Source: Nicotiana tabacum (Eukaryota; Streptophyta; Magnoliopsida; Solanales; Solanaceae). From it: a DNA stretch of 64,000 nucleotides. Location of the stretch: NCBI RefSeq assembly GCF_000715075.1, contig NC_134082.1, positions 145,192,948 through 145,256,947 on the forward strand, in the 5' to 3' direction. The position numbers and the translations under genes were made by a program. The notes under the pieces were generated by a model. The model searched no databases. It had not been told where the DNA came from and was given only the letters and a program-made list of their open reading frames with translations. This document shows positions 11,807 through 22,204 of the stretch, piece after piece (position 1 is the stretch's first letter; each line of letters begins with the position of its first letter).

Positions 11807-11964
11807 CTAGGTTACATAGGTCTCACGAGTCATGAGCAGGTTTAGTAGAGTATCGCGGATCGGTATAGAGACGTCTGTATTTATCCTCGAGAAGCTACAG
11901 AACCTTTAGGAAAAACTTCATATTCTTGAAATTCTTGTTGTGTGAACTTGTTGGTCCAAGTACT

Positions 11965-11992
11965 AAACTTCTGTTATTCCATTCTCTCACAG
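11965..11992 (+). promoter_or_regulatory. Candidate 3' splice site abutting the gag ATG of A
   Basis: A pyrimidine-rich run ending CTCTCACAG touches the ATG at 11993. B has the same run and the same junction (AG at 58163-58162, minus). Joined to the LTR donor at 10419 it would define a 1,574-nt intron containing the primer site. Confidence 0.5.
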
Positions 11993-13402
11993 ATGGTGAG
12001 GACTTGAGCTATCGGATGAGGTGGACGACCACCAGTGCCACAAGCTAAGATCACCAGAGGCCGTGGATGTGGTCGTGGTCGCGGAAGAGGCAGAGCAGTG
12101 AGGGCAGCACCTGTAGATCCACCAGCTGCCCTAGCTCTAGGTCAGGCTCCAGCTATGGATGCTCCAGCATCACCAGTTCAGGCACCAGCTGTGCCTATCG
12201 TGATTCAGGGTCTTCAAGAGGCCTTGGCACAGATCTTACGAGTTTGCACTGGCCTGGCTCAGGCAGTTTCAGCCACTACAGCAGCAGCTACTTCACAGGT
12301 CGGGGGATGCAATCAGACCCCTGCTGCTCGCACACCTGAACAGGTAGTGCAGGGACTTCAGACGTCGGGGGCACCTCCAACCCAGCCGGGTGCACCGACT
12401 TAGGAGTTTGTGGTTCCAGTTATGCCGGATGATGAGCAACATCATCTTGAGAGGTTTGGTAGACTCCAACCTCTATCATTCAGTAGGGCTGAGGGCGAGA
12501 ATGCCTAGGTTTTTCTGAATAAGTGTCAGTGGATGCTCCGTACAGCAGGGATTCTTGAGTCTAGTGGTGTGGCATTTACTACTTTTCAGTTTTCTGGGGC
12601 TGCCTTAACTTGGTGGGAGGCGTATGAGAGGCATAGGCCAGTTGGTGCGGCACCCCTTACTTGGCAGCAGTTCTCCACTCTCTTCCTAGAGAAGTATGTA
12701 CCGCAGTCCCGCAGAGAGGAGCTGCGTAGACAGTTTGAGTGGTTATGATAGGGGGATATGACTATGTCACAGTATGAGTCGAGGTTTTTTGAGTTGGCTC
12801 ATCATGCCGTTTGGATGGTTCTGACAGATCGTGAGAGGATCCGGAGATTTGTTGATGGCCTTAACTATCATCTCCATATTCTTATGACTTGAGAGAGGGT
12901 GTTGGGTGCTACGTTCGAGAAGGTGGTTGATATCGCTCGCGAGATTGAGACTGTTCGCCATCAGGATTGAGAGGAGAGAGAGGCCAAGAGGCCTCGAGGA
13001 TCGGGCAGTTATAGTGGTGCTCCTTGGAGGGGCCAGTTCCAGCATGGTAGAGGTTGTTCTTTCAGGCCCACTTAGTCGGCCGGTCCAGAGTATCGCGGGT
13101 CATCTTCGGGTCATGGTCATCATGGATCTCAGTGGGGCCAGTCATCACTCAATGCCCTACCAGCCCAGAGCTTGTCATATACCCCATTAGTCCAGGGTTC
13201 TTCCATGCTAGGTCCTTCTACTGGTCATTCCGGTGCCAGGGGTTCACTTTAGTCCCCATCTCCAGCACCGGGTAGTTGTTATGAGTGTAGAGAGTTTGGA
13301 CATATGAGGAGGCAGTGCCCTTGACTTCATGATGATCAGCTTCAGCAGAGGGGTCAACCCTCGACTTCTGCTCTAGTTACTTCACCACCCGCCCAACCAA
13401 CT
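11993..13402 (+). pseudogene. A gag region (capsid plus zinc knuckle), with nonsense codons
   Basis: The frame opens MVRT and then meets stops at 12005 and 12017. An Arg/Gly-rich basic segment (GRGRGRGR, about 12062-12091) and a Pro/Ala/Gln-rich linker follow, then the retrotransposon gag domain (about 12410-12960) with the conserved WWEAYERH context near 12610. A CCHC knuckle of form C-x2-C-x4-H-x4-C lies at 13277-13318. Further in-frame stops include 12401, 12746, 12749 and 13322. Most are TAG or TGA in contexts where the related copy B has Gln or Arg, as expected from C-to-T change. Gag would form the cytoplasmic particle that packages element RNA. The frame continues into protease without a shift. 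Confidence 0.88.
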
Positions 13403-14152
13403 ATGGGTGGGGGTCAGGTAGCCAAGGGTCGCCCCAGAGGGGGAGGTCGATCAGGCGGTGGCCGGGCTCGTCTTTATGCTATTCCAGGCAGGACAGATGC
13501 TATTGCTTCAGATGCTGTCATTACAGGTATTGTTTTAGTCTGCCACAGAGATGCCTCTGTATTATTTGATCCCGGTTCCACCTTTTCCTATGTATCATCA
13601 TACTTTGCTCGTTATTTGGGTACGCCCCGTGAGTTTCTTGCTTTACCTTTTCATGTATCTACCCAGGTGGGTGATACTGTTGTTGTAGACTGTATGTACC
13701 GGTCATGTGTGGTGACTATTGGGGGTCTGTAGATCCGAGTGGATCTATTACTATTGAGCATAGTGGATTTCGATGTCATTTTGGGCATGGATTGGTTATC
13801 TCTGTGTCGTGCTATTCTAGACTGTCATGCTAAGACCATCACCTTGGCTATGCCGGGTGTACCGCGGATTGAGTGGCGTGGTGTGACTGATTATGTTCCT
13901 AGTAGAGTGATATCTTTCTTGAAAGCTCAACGTATGGTTGGGAAAGGTTGCCTTTCATATTTAGCGTTTGTGAAAGATGTGGGAGTTGAGACTCCTAGCA
14001 TTGATTCTGTTCCATTTGTGAGGGATTTTCCCGATGCGTTTCCTGCAGACCTGCCGGGCATGCCACTGGATAGGGATATTGATTTTGGTATTGACATGAT
14101 GCTGGGCACTCAGCCTATTTCTATTCCGCCGTATCGTATGGCACCAGCGTAG
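13403..14152 (+). pseudogene. A protease (retropepsin) region
   Basis: An open stretch from 13403 contains the aspartic protease core: VLFDPGSTFSYVSS with the catalytic DPGS at 13568-13579, and the downstream segment DVILGMDWL (about 13766-13792). The D-P-G-S form, rather than D-S/T-G, is usual in this group as far as I recall. Stops at 13730-13732 and 14150-14152 break it. The enzyme would mature the gag-pol polyprotein. B lacks this core entirely. Confidence 0.85.
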
Positions 14153-14956
14153 TTGAAAGAATTGAAGGAGAAGCTTTAGGGACTCCTAGATAAGGGGTTC
14201 ATTCGGCCTAGTGTGTCACTTTGGGGTGCGCCAGTCCTGTTTGTGAAAAAGAAGGATGGCACCATGAGAATATGCATTGATTATAGGCAATTGAACAAGG
14301 TAACAATTAAGAACAAGTATCCCTTGCCTCGCATTGATGATCTATTTGACCAACTTCTAAGACCGAGAGTGTTCTCCAAAATTGATCTCCATTCGGGCTA
14401 TCACCAGTTGAAGATCAGGGAGTCAGATATTCTTAAGACTGCTTTCAGCACCAGATATATTCATTATGAGTTCCTTGTGATGTCTTTTGGGCTAATCAAT
14501 GCCCCAGCAACGTTCATGCATTTGATGAGCAGCGTGTTCCGGCCTTATCTTGATTCGTTCGTTATAGTATTCATTGATGATATCCTGGTGTACACGCGTA
14601 GTCAGGAGGAGCACGCGGAGAATTTGCGAGTTGTATTGCAGAGATTGAGGGAGGAGAAGCTTTATGCAAAATTCTCTAAGTGTGAGTTTTGGATCAGTTA
14701 AGTGGATTTCTTGGGGAACGTGGTGTCCAGCGAGGGTATTCAGGTTAATCCAAAGAAGATTGAGGCGGTTTAGAGTTGGCCTAGACCATCCTCAGCCATA
14801 GAGATTCGTAGTTTTCTTGGGTTGGCAGGCTATTATCACCCGTTAGTTCGGGGATTCTCATCTATCGCATCGCCCTTAACCAAATTGACTCAAAAGGATG
14901 TTTCATTGGTGTAGTCAGACAAGTGTGAGGAGAGCTTTCAGAATCTCAATACGGCT
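14153..14956 (+). pseudogene. A reverse transcriptase region
   Basis: This holds the standard RT blocks: [20 protein letters not shown] (about 14273-14332), a GYHQLKI segment (about 14396-14416), and the catalytic box FIDDILVY starting at 14570, whose two Asp residues are intact. Stops occur at about 14177, 14699-14701, 14771 and 14912. The frame is unchanged from gag. The domain would copy element RNA to cDNA primed from the site at 11795. Confidence 0.9.
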
Positions 14957-15361
14957 TTGACCACAACTCCAGTATTGGTCTTGCCATCAACTTTAGGTTC
15001 ATATACCATGTATTGTAATGCTTCAAGAGTTGGGATTGGTTGTGTATTGATGCAGGAGGGTAGAGTTATTGCGTATTCTTCTCGTCAGTTGAAGCCCCAT
15101 GAGAAGAACTACCCCGTTCATGATTTGGAGTTGGCTGCCATAGTTCATGCGTTAAAAATTTGGAGGCATTACTTGTATGGCATATCTTGTGAGGTGTTCA
15201 CTGATCATCGCAGTCTTCAGCATTTGTTCAAACAAAAGGATCTTAATTTGAGGCATCGGAGATGGTTGGAGTTGCTTAAGGATTATGATATCACTATATT
15301 GTACCATCCGGGAAAGACCAATGTGGTGGCTGATGCTTTGAGCCGAAAGGCAGTGAGTATG
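14957..15361 (+). pseudogene. A RNase H region, first catalytic Asp changed to Asn
   Basis: The domain follows [15 protein letters not shown], then a segment with the [16 protein letters not shown] motif, DHRSLQHLF, and [10 protein letters not shown] at about 15319-15348. The codon at 15017-15019 is AAT where copy B has GAT, so the first active-site acidic residue is lost by a G-to-A change. The frame is open from 14957 to 16114, the longest uninterrupted part of the element. Confidence 0.87.
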
Positions 15362-15589
15362 GGGAGTTTGGCATATATTCCAATTGGGGAGAGACCCCTT
15401 GTAGTTGATGTTCAAGCCTTGGCTAATCGGTTTGTGAGGTTAGATATTTCGGAGCCCAGTCGGGTGTTGGCTTGCGTGGTTTCTCGATCTTCCTTGTTTG
15501 ATCGCATCAGAGAGCGCCAGTATGATGACTCGCATTTTCTTATCCTTAAGGATAGAGTTCAGCATGATGATGCCAGAGATGTGACCATC

Positions 15590-16459
15590 AGTGATGATGG
15601 GGTGTTGAGGATGCAGGGCCGGATTTGTGTGCCCAATATGGATGGGTTGAGAGAGTTGATTCTGGAGGAGGCCCATAGCTCGCAGTATTCTATTCATCCG
15701 GGTGTCGCGAAGATGTACCAGGATTTGAGGCAGCACTATTGGTGGAGAAGAATGAAGAAAGATATTGTGAGGTTTGTAGCTCGGTGTCTCAATTGTCAGC
15801 AGGTGAAATATGAGTATCAGAGACCGGGTGGCTTACTTCAGCAGATGGTTATTCTTGAGTGGAAGTGGGAGAGGATCACTATGCACTTTGTTGTTGGACT
15901 TCCACGGACTTTGAAGAAGTTCGATGCTATTTGGGTGATTGTGGATTGGCTGACCAAGTCCGCGCACTTCATTCCTATCTGTACTACCTATTCTTCAGAG
16001 CGGTTAGCAGAGTTATATATCCGAGAGATTGTTCGACTGCATGGTGTTTCAGTTTCTATCATTTCAGATCGGGGTACTCAATTTACTTCCCAGTTTTGGA
16101 AGTCTGTTCAATGAGAGTTGGGTACTCAGGTGGAGTTGAGCACAACTTTTCACCCTCAGACGAACGGGCAGTCTGAGCGTACTACTTAGATATTGGAGGA
16201 CATGTTGCGTGCTTGTGTTATTGATTTTGGAGGTGCATGGGATAAGTTTCTACCGCTTGCAGAGTTTACTTACAACAACAGCTACCAGTCGAGTATTCAG
16301 ATGGCTCCATATGAGGCTTTGTATGGGAGGCGATGTAGATCTCTACTTGGTTGGTTCGAGCCCGGCGAGGCTAGGCTATTGGGGACAGATTTGGTTCAGG
16401 ATGCCTTAAAGAAGGTGAATGTGATTCAAGAGAGGCTTCGTACAGTGCAGTCGCGATAG
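15590..16459 (+). pseudogene. A integrase region, first catalytic Asp replaced by His
   Basis: The N-terminal HHCC zinc-binding module is visible (His residues in [12 protein letters not shown] and Cys residues in ARCLNCQQ, about 15665-15805). In the catalytic core the second Asp (ISDRG, codon 16067-16069) and the Glu (GQSER, codon 16175-16177) are present. The position expected to hold the first Asp is CAC (His) at 15884-15886. Stops occur at 16112-16114, 16187-16189 and 16457-16459. Integrase would join cDNA to chromosomal DNA; this copy could not. Confidence 0.87.
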
Positions 16460-16489
16460 AAGAGTTATGCGAACCAGAAGGTTCGAGAT

Positions 16490-16981
16490 GTGTCCTACAT
16501 GGTTGGTGAGAAAGTCTTGCTAAAGGTTTCGCCCATGAAGGGCATTATGAGATTTGGGAACAAAGGAAAGTTGAGTCCGCGGTTCATTAGGCCTTTTGAG
16601 GTGCTTCGGAGGATTGGGGAGGTGGCTTATGAGCTTGCTTTGCCACCTAGCCTGTCGAGTGTGCATCCGGTATTTCATGTTTCTATGCTCCGGAAGTACA
16701 TTGGGGATCCGTCACACATTTTGGACTTCAGCACGGTTCAGTTGGATGATAATTTGACCTATGATGTGGAGCCGGTAGCAATTTTGGGTCGTCAGGTTCG
16801 AAAGCTGAGGTCAAAGAATATAGCTTCAATGAAAGTGCAGTGGAGAGGTCGGCCCGTGGAGGAGGCTACCTGGGAGACCGAGCGGGAGAAGCGGAGCAGA
16901 TATCCTCACCTGTTTGAGGCTTCAGGTATGTTTCTTGACTCGTTCGAGGACGAACGTTTGTTTAAGTTGGGGAGGATGTGA
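16490..16981 (+). pseudogene. A integrase C-terminus and chromodomain
   Basis: An open 163-residue tail contains the GPY-type segment (SPRFIRPFEVL) and PVFHVSMLRKYIGDP, then a chromodomain-like end (about 16780-16910) with VQWRGRPVEEATWETE. This domain marks chromoviruses and is thought to direct integration to silent chromatin. The stop TGA at 16979-16981 lies inside the first bases of the 3' LTR (ATGTGA), so frame and LTR overlap. C ends the same way with ATGTAA. Confidence 0.87.
16941..16976 (+). promoter_or_regulatory. A pre-PPT hairpin and polypurine tract
   Basis: CGTTCG-AGGA-CGAACG (16941-16956) forms a perfect 6-bp stem. The polypurine tract GGGGAGGA (16969-16976) ends at the 3' LTR start. 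The same order appears in B and D. Confidence 0.75.
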
Positions 16982-19897
16982 TGACCCGACCAGTCGTCTC
17001 ATGAGTTACCCCACCGTTTTCCCCCTTTTTAGCTTCTTTACTCTTCGTTATCCGTGTTTTATGTGATCAGGTTGATTAGTTCAAGTTTTGAGAAGATTTG
17101 GTAAGAAATGAGACACTTAGTCTCTTTTAAGAAGGCTTAAGTTGGAAAAGTCAAAGGGATGTTGACTTATGTGTTAGAAAGCTCGGAAGTGAGCTCTGGT
17201 GGTTAGGTTAGCTTTGGGAGGTGATTTGAGACTTAGGAGCACGATCGAAATGAGTTTTGGAGTTGTAGAGAAGATTTAGGCTTAAATTGACGAAGTTGAT
17301 ATTTTGGCGGTTCCGGTTGATAGGCGAGATTTTGATATAGGGGTCAGAATGGAATTCCGAGAGTGACAGTAGCTTCGCTGTGCCATTTGAGATGTGTGTG
17401 TAAAATTTTAGGTCATTCGGACGAGATTTGATAGACTTTTCGATCGAAAGCATAATTTAAGAGTTCTTGGAGTTCATAGGATTGAATCCTATGTTAAATT
17501 GGTGATGGATACTGTTGTGAGCATTTCAAAGTTTTGAACAAGTTTGAACGATGTCATGGGATGTGTTGGTACAATTGGTTTGAAGTTCCGGGAGTTCCGG
17601 ATAGGTTCCGGGATGTTTTAGGCCGAAAATCATTGCTGTAGCAGGTCCAGAAGGGTTGCAGGCCTCAAAACCCACCTGCGCAGTCCGCATAAAAAGGAGT
17701 ACGGCCGCGGTATGTGCTGTGAGGACCGCTCAAAATGGTGTGCGGACGCGGTGAAGAACATTCCATTGGTCCTACTTCGGAAGCTCATATTGTTTTATAT
17801 ACAAGGAATTTCGAGAAGATTCAAAAATGAAAGTTGTAGCCCTTCGTGTCTAGTTTCCAGAAAGGTAAAGATATCGCAATTTGGATATCTGTAGCGAAGT
17901 TTATGGCCAAAATGCTAAAGCCTGTCACTGTAGAGGAAGCCTGTGCGGCCGCGGTCGTTTTTGTGCGGACCGCGGTTGATTTTGTGCGGCCTGTGGAGGT
18001 GGAGATCTGTGGGGTACTCTATAAATACGAGGTTTTGGGTTTTATTTGATATTTTGACTTACAGAGCTCGGATATGGGCGATTTGTCGAAGTTTTTTCAA
18101 GAAATTCATCGGGGTAAGTGTTTCTAACTCCGATTTGGCTAGAGTACATGAATCTATCATTGAATTTATCATTTAATTCGTGATTTGGGATGGAATTTGG
18201 GAAGAAAATTGTGAAATTTTTTAAAAATATAAAATGATGATTTGAAGGACCAACTGGTATCGGAATTGGATAATTTTCATATGGTTAGACTCGTGAGAGT
18301 ATAAGGATTTGAGTTTTGTGAATTTTGTCAAATATCGAGATGTGGACCCGAGGGTCGGGTTTGACCAAATTCTAGAATTTTGTGATAATTCCATTGTATT
18401 CGCTTGGGCTTTGTTTCCTTAGCCTATTGTGATGTATTCGTTCTGATGTTGGATAGATTCGACACGCGTGGAGGCCGATTCGAGAGGCAAAGGCGTCGCA
18501 AGATAGAGATTTAGCCGGTTCGAGGTGAGTAATGATTGTAAATGATGCTCTGAGGGTTTGAAACCCCGAATTGCACATCATAGTGCTATATTGAGGTGAG
18601 ACTCGTGATTGATGATGAGCGTGGGGTCTATTACTACTGGGGATTGAGACTTGGTCCATCCCGATTGATGATTGTACCGCGTATTTGACTGAAACTTATT
18701 TGTTATCATCATGATTTGGGGCTAATTGCCATATTTCGGCTTCGTGCCAACTATTTGAACCCTTCGAGGATTTTGACTGATTTTCCTCACTATACTTGTT
18801 AAAAATCGTATCCTCGGTCATGTTTCTTTCTGTTTTAAACGATTCGAGCCGGTTTTGTCATACTATTCCTAAATGAGAAGAATTTGTGGGCTGAGATCCC
18901 TATCTTCTATTTTTGTGCCGAAAGGCTGTGAGGTTAATGACTGAGAGGGGTTGAGAACCCAATGTTGAGGATAGTATATATGTTATGGATCAGGCTGCAC
19001 GCCGCAACAATACTTATATGGATCGGGCTGCATGCTGTAGCAATATAGCTCTTGGGCTGTAGGAGCCCCTCCGGAGTCTGCACACCCCTAGTGAGCACAG
19101 TCGACTCTCTTTATTAATTGGGCTGCACGCCGCAACGATGTACGGATTGGGATGCATGCCGCAACGGTTATTCTGATTTCTGTTATTATGAGAGATATAT
19201 GGGTCGAGAGCTGAGAATGAGCACCAAGTGATGAGAGTGAGCCCGAGGAGCTGATACTGTTCTGAGTGATTGACACTGTGCTCGAGGGGTGGATTTCTGC
19301 TTGTTATTTACCTGCTAAATTACCGTTTTACCTGATTTAAAGAGATTTCACTTGTCGTCTTCACTGATTTACTGCTTTAAGTGACTTTTACTGCTTGATA
19401 TAGAATTCTTTGTGCCTTTACGTGTTTTCTTACTTTCAACCATTATTTATGATTATTACTCACTGAGTCGGAGTACTCACATTACTCCCTGCACCGTGTA
19501 TGCAGATTTAGGCATCGTAGTGTCCGTTCCTGAGTGCTGATCCTCCCAATCCAGGCAGTATTTTAGGAGACTACGAGGTAGCTGTTGGCGTCCGCAACCT
19601 CGTGCCTCCCTTATCTTACTATTTTCATGTCTTTGAAATTCTGTATTGGATTTTGTATCTAGTAGACCGGTATCCAGATTTATTAGTTGCTCTTGACTTG
19701 TGACACCCCGATTTGGGCTGTGTCGGGATGGTTTCTACTATTGTTATCGTTACTTCCGCAAATTATGGTTATTATATCATGTTTTAGAACTATTTATGGT
19801 ATTTAACTGTTTAAATGAGGTATTCTTCTTTGGTATGGCTGGCCTTGTCTTCAAGAGAGGCGCCATCACGACCGGGTTCGGGGCTAGGGTCATGACA
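16977..19897 (+). repeat. A 3' LTR, 2,921 bp
   Basis: It starts TGTGATGACCC and ends GGGTCATGACA. It matches the 5' LTR along its length with scattered substitutions. It has two rather than three 41-bp GC units (17687, 17728), an intact TATAAATA at 18020-18027, candidate donor at 18114, middle exon 18423-18524 and second donor at 18525, a minisatellite (about 18985-19165), and the conserved core at 19051-19097. Confidence 0.92.
18020..18530 (+). promoter_or_regulatory. TATA box and candidate leader splice cassette, A 3' LTR
   Basis: TATAAATA at 18020, donor GGG|GTAAGT 94 nt downstream at 18114, acceptor TCCTTAG ending at 18422, 102-nt segment 18423-18524, then donor GAG|GTGAGT. All signals are intact. 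Confidence 0.6.
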
Positions 19898-20219
19898 GAC
19901 ACAAAGCAAGAAGGCACTAAATAGTGGATCTTTTCTTACTTTATATTTCTTGTTAGTTGAATCTTTTTCATTTGAAGCCAGAAGTATAACTTTGGCAAGC
20001 TAGCTTTTACAGTCTCTGTTTTTGTCAATTTTGGAACTACTGGTAGTACTTGACATAAATTACTTCCCAAATCATTAATTTTTCACCAAGCGGTTAATTA
20101 ATATCTAATATATCTCTAAAACTCCGAGAAATTATTTTGATCATTGACATTTAGCCATAAGTGCTTCATCGCATATTATCAATTTTGCATACCTTATCAA
20201 TTTAGCACCATTGCTCTAC
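19898..20219. other. AT-rich spacer between A and solo LTR I
   Basis: No recognisable gene or repeat. It begins with GACAC, the likely right copy of A's target duplication, and ends with TCTAC, the left flank of I. Confidence 0.5.
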
Positions 20220-20945
20220 TGTCACGACCCAAAACCTGGACCCGATCATGATGGCGCCTCTCGTGAAGACAAGGCCAACCAACTAGTCCCAATTCAATTT
20301 TTAACAGTTAAACAATAGCAGACAGTCTAAGCAAGAGTAAATAAACCAAAGACTAAGCAAAAAGCTTTTATAATGTGCGAAATACAGCCCGACATCGGGT
20401 TGTCACAAGTCACGAGCATCTACTAAGGTCTAAAATACAACTAAGTTCTGAAATAGGCTAAATACAGTCCAAGGACATCAAGAGGGAGAAAAGCAATGCT
20501 GCGAACACCGACAACTACCTTGCTATACTCCGATGACTCCGCCTCCGATCAACCAATACCCGCTACCGGGTTCAGAAATACCTGAATCTGCACACAAGGT
20601 GCAGGGAGTAAAGTGAGTACTCCAACTCAGTGAGTAATAATCATAACTAAAGTCTGAATGGTAAGAAATCACGAAAAGTGCATCAACATGATGTATAGAA
20701 GCAGTTCAAAAACCAGTAAGAAAGCAATGAAGCTGTAAAATCTCTTTAAACATCTTAGCTCAGTTTAAACTTCTTTGAAAATGACTTTATCAATAGTCGC
20801 ACAAATGAATACAAAACAATTAGTACAGATAAGCACAGAAATCTTCCCCTCGGGCACAATTACATAATTAAATAGGTACATGACAAGCAAATAAGAAAGA
20901 AAAGCACATATGGTTCGCCTCTCGGGTACAATGTCAACAAATCTA

Positions 20946-21036
20946 CCTTTCGGGCAATATCTCAGAACAATACCAGCCCCTCGGGCAATATCTCACAACA
21001 ATACCAGCCCCTCGGGCTATATCTCACATCACAATG
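20946..21036 (-). repeat. 31-bp tandem repeat in LTR I
   Basis: Three copies of a unit with 'cgggcaatatctcacaacaa' have 'gggc' at 20952, 20983 and 21014. A related 'cctcgggca' word recurs in the B LTRs (about 48545-48655 and 58957-59070). In LTR direction this lies in the predicted intron 2. Confidence 0.8.
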
Positions 21037-21699
21037 GATACCCGTGCTCACTGGGGGTGTGCAGACTCCTGGAGGGGCCCCTTACGGCCCAAGCACAATA
21101 TCAAGTCATCTCGTGGCGTCATAAACAGGCTCTCGACCTCATATCAATATCAACAAGCCACCTCGTAGCGTACATATCTTAGGCCCTCGACCTCGTAATC
21201 AAATCAGTGTATTACCGATGCGACCTGCAACCCGACCCAAAAGTATCCTCACAATACAAGCCCTCGGCCTTACTCAGTCAAAAATCATCACAAGCCACTC
21301 GGCAATAGTAAAACATGATACTCAGCCCCAAATATGATTTAAAATATCATTTAAGTCTTAAAACTGAGTAAACATGGCTGAGTATGAAAACAGTTGAAAA
21401 TAATATGACTGAGTTCAAGTATAAAGTCAAAGTTGTGAGGACATAGAATGAAAATCCCCGAAGGGTTCAAATAGTTGGCACGAAGCCCAAATATGGAATT
21501 CAGCCCAAATGATGATGATAGCAAATAGATTTCAGTCAAATACGCAGTAAAATCATAAATCGGGACGGACCAAGTCAAAATCTCCGATAGTGCACGACCC
21601 CACGCTCGTCATCAAACATGTACATCACCTCAATATAGCACTACGATTTGCAATCCGTGGTTTCAAACCCTCAGAGCATCATTTACAATCATTACTCTC

Positions 21700-22201
21700 C
21701 TCGATCCGGTCCAAGCTCTAGCCTGCGATGCCTCGCCCGCATGAATCGACCTCCGGATGCTCCAAATCTAGTCATAATCAGCACATAATCATTAAAATAT
21801 GCTAAGGGAACGAAGCCCACTCGAAAATATCTAATTAACATCAAAATCTCAAAATTTCTCAAACTCGGCCCCCAGGCCCACGTCTCAGAATCCGATGAAA
21901 TCAACATCAATGGAATCCTCATCCTCATACGAGTCTATACATACCAAGAACATCAAAATTAGACCTCAAATGACCCCTCAAATCCCAAATTTACACTCTC
22001 CAAATTCAAGCCCTAATTCCTTAATTTAGGCTTAATTCCATGATTAATTAGGTGGAATTCACACAAGAATCAAGTTTTGAGTTCATAAATATTACCTCCA
22101 AGAAATCTTCTTGAATTCCCTCTTCAATTAGCTCTCCTAAGCTTCAAAATCGCCCAACAATGGAGGTTCTTAGCCTCAAAATCGCGGAATAGCCCTTTTA
22201 A
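21700..22201 (-). promoter_or_regulatory. TATA-like site and leader cassette of LTR I
   Basis: On the minus strand there is TTTAAAAG (22201-22194), donor GAG|GTAAT starting at 22095, an acceptor ending CCCTTAG at 21802, and a 102-nt segment 21801-21700. The second donor is damaged (GAG|GAGAGT), consistent with a dead solo LTR. Confidence 0.5.
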
Positions 22202-22204
22202 ACA

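Larger units (their letters stand above)
8811..19897 (+). mobile_element. Element A: complete Del/Tekay-type chromovirus (Ty3/gypsy), decayed
   Basis: The order is 5' LTR 8811-11791, primer site 11795-11806, gag-pol 11993-16981, polypurine tract 16969-16976, 3' LTR 16977-19897. LTR termini are TGTGACGACCC ... GGGTCGTGACA. Flanking pentamers AACAC (8806-8810) and GACAC (19898-19902) match at four of five bases and look like an eroded target site duplication. Gag, protease, RT, RNase H, integrase and a C-terminal chromodomain all lie in one reading frame, a plan typical of Del/Tekay chromoviruses. About twenty nonsense codons and several catalytic changes mean the copy cannot be active. I found no frameshift over nearly 5 kb. 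Confidence 0.9.

Noticed and set aside
12906..13190. Overlapping frames in the gag region of A (12906-13190, 13054-13275, 12067-12339)
   Set aside because: Out-of-phase readings of the gag frame, which itself carries the zinc knuckle and family motifs.
15152..15736. Minus-strand frames opposite RNase H and integrase of A
   Set aside because: Antisense shadows of an open pol frame.
13403..16981. Possible endogenous pararetrovirus (caulimovirus) because of RT and RNase H
   Set aside because: LTRs, primer site, polypurine tract, integrase and chromodomain in gypsy order identify a Ty3/gypsy chromovirus.
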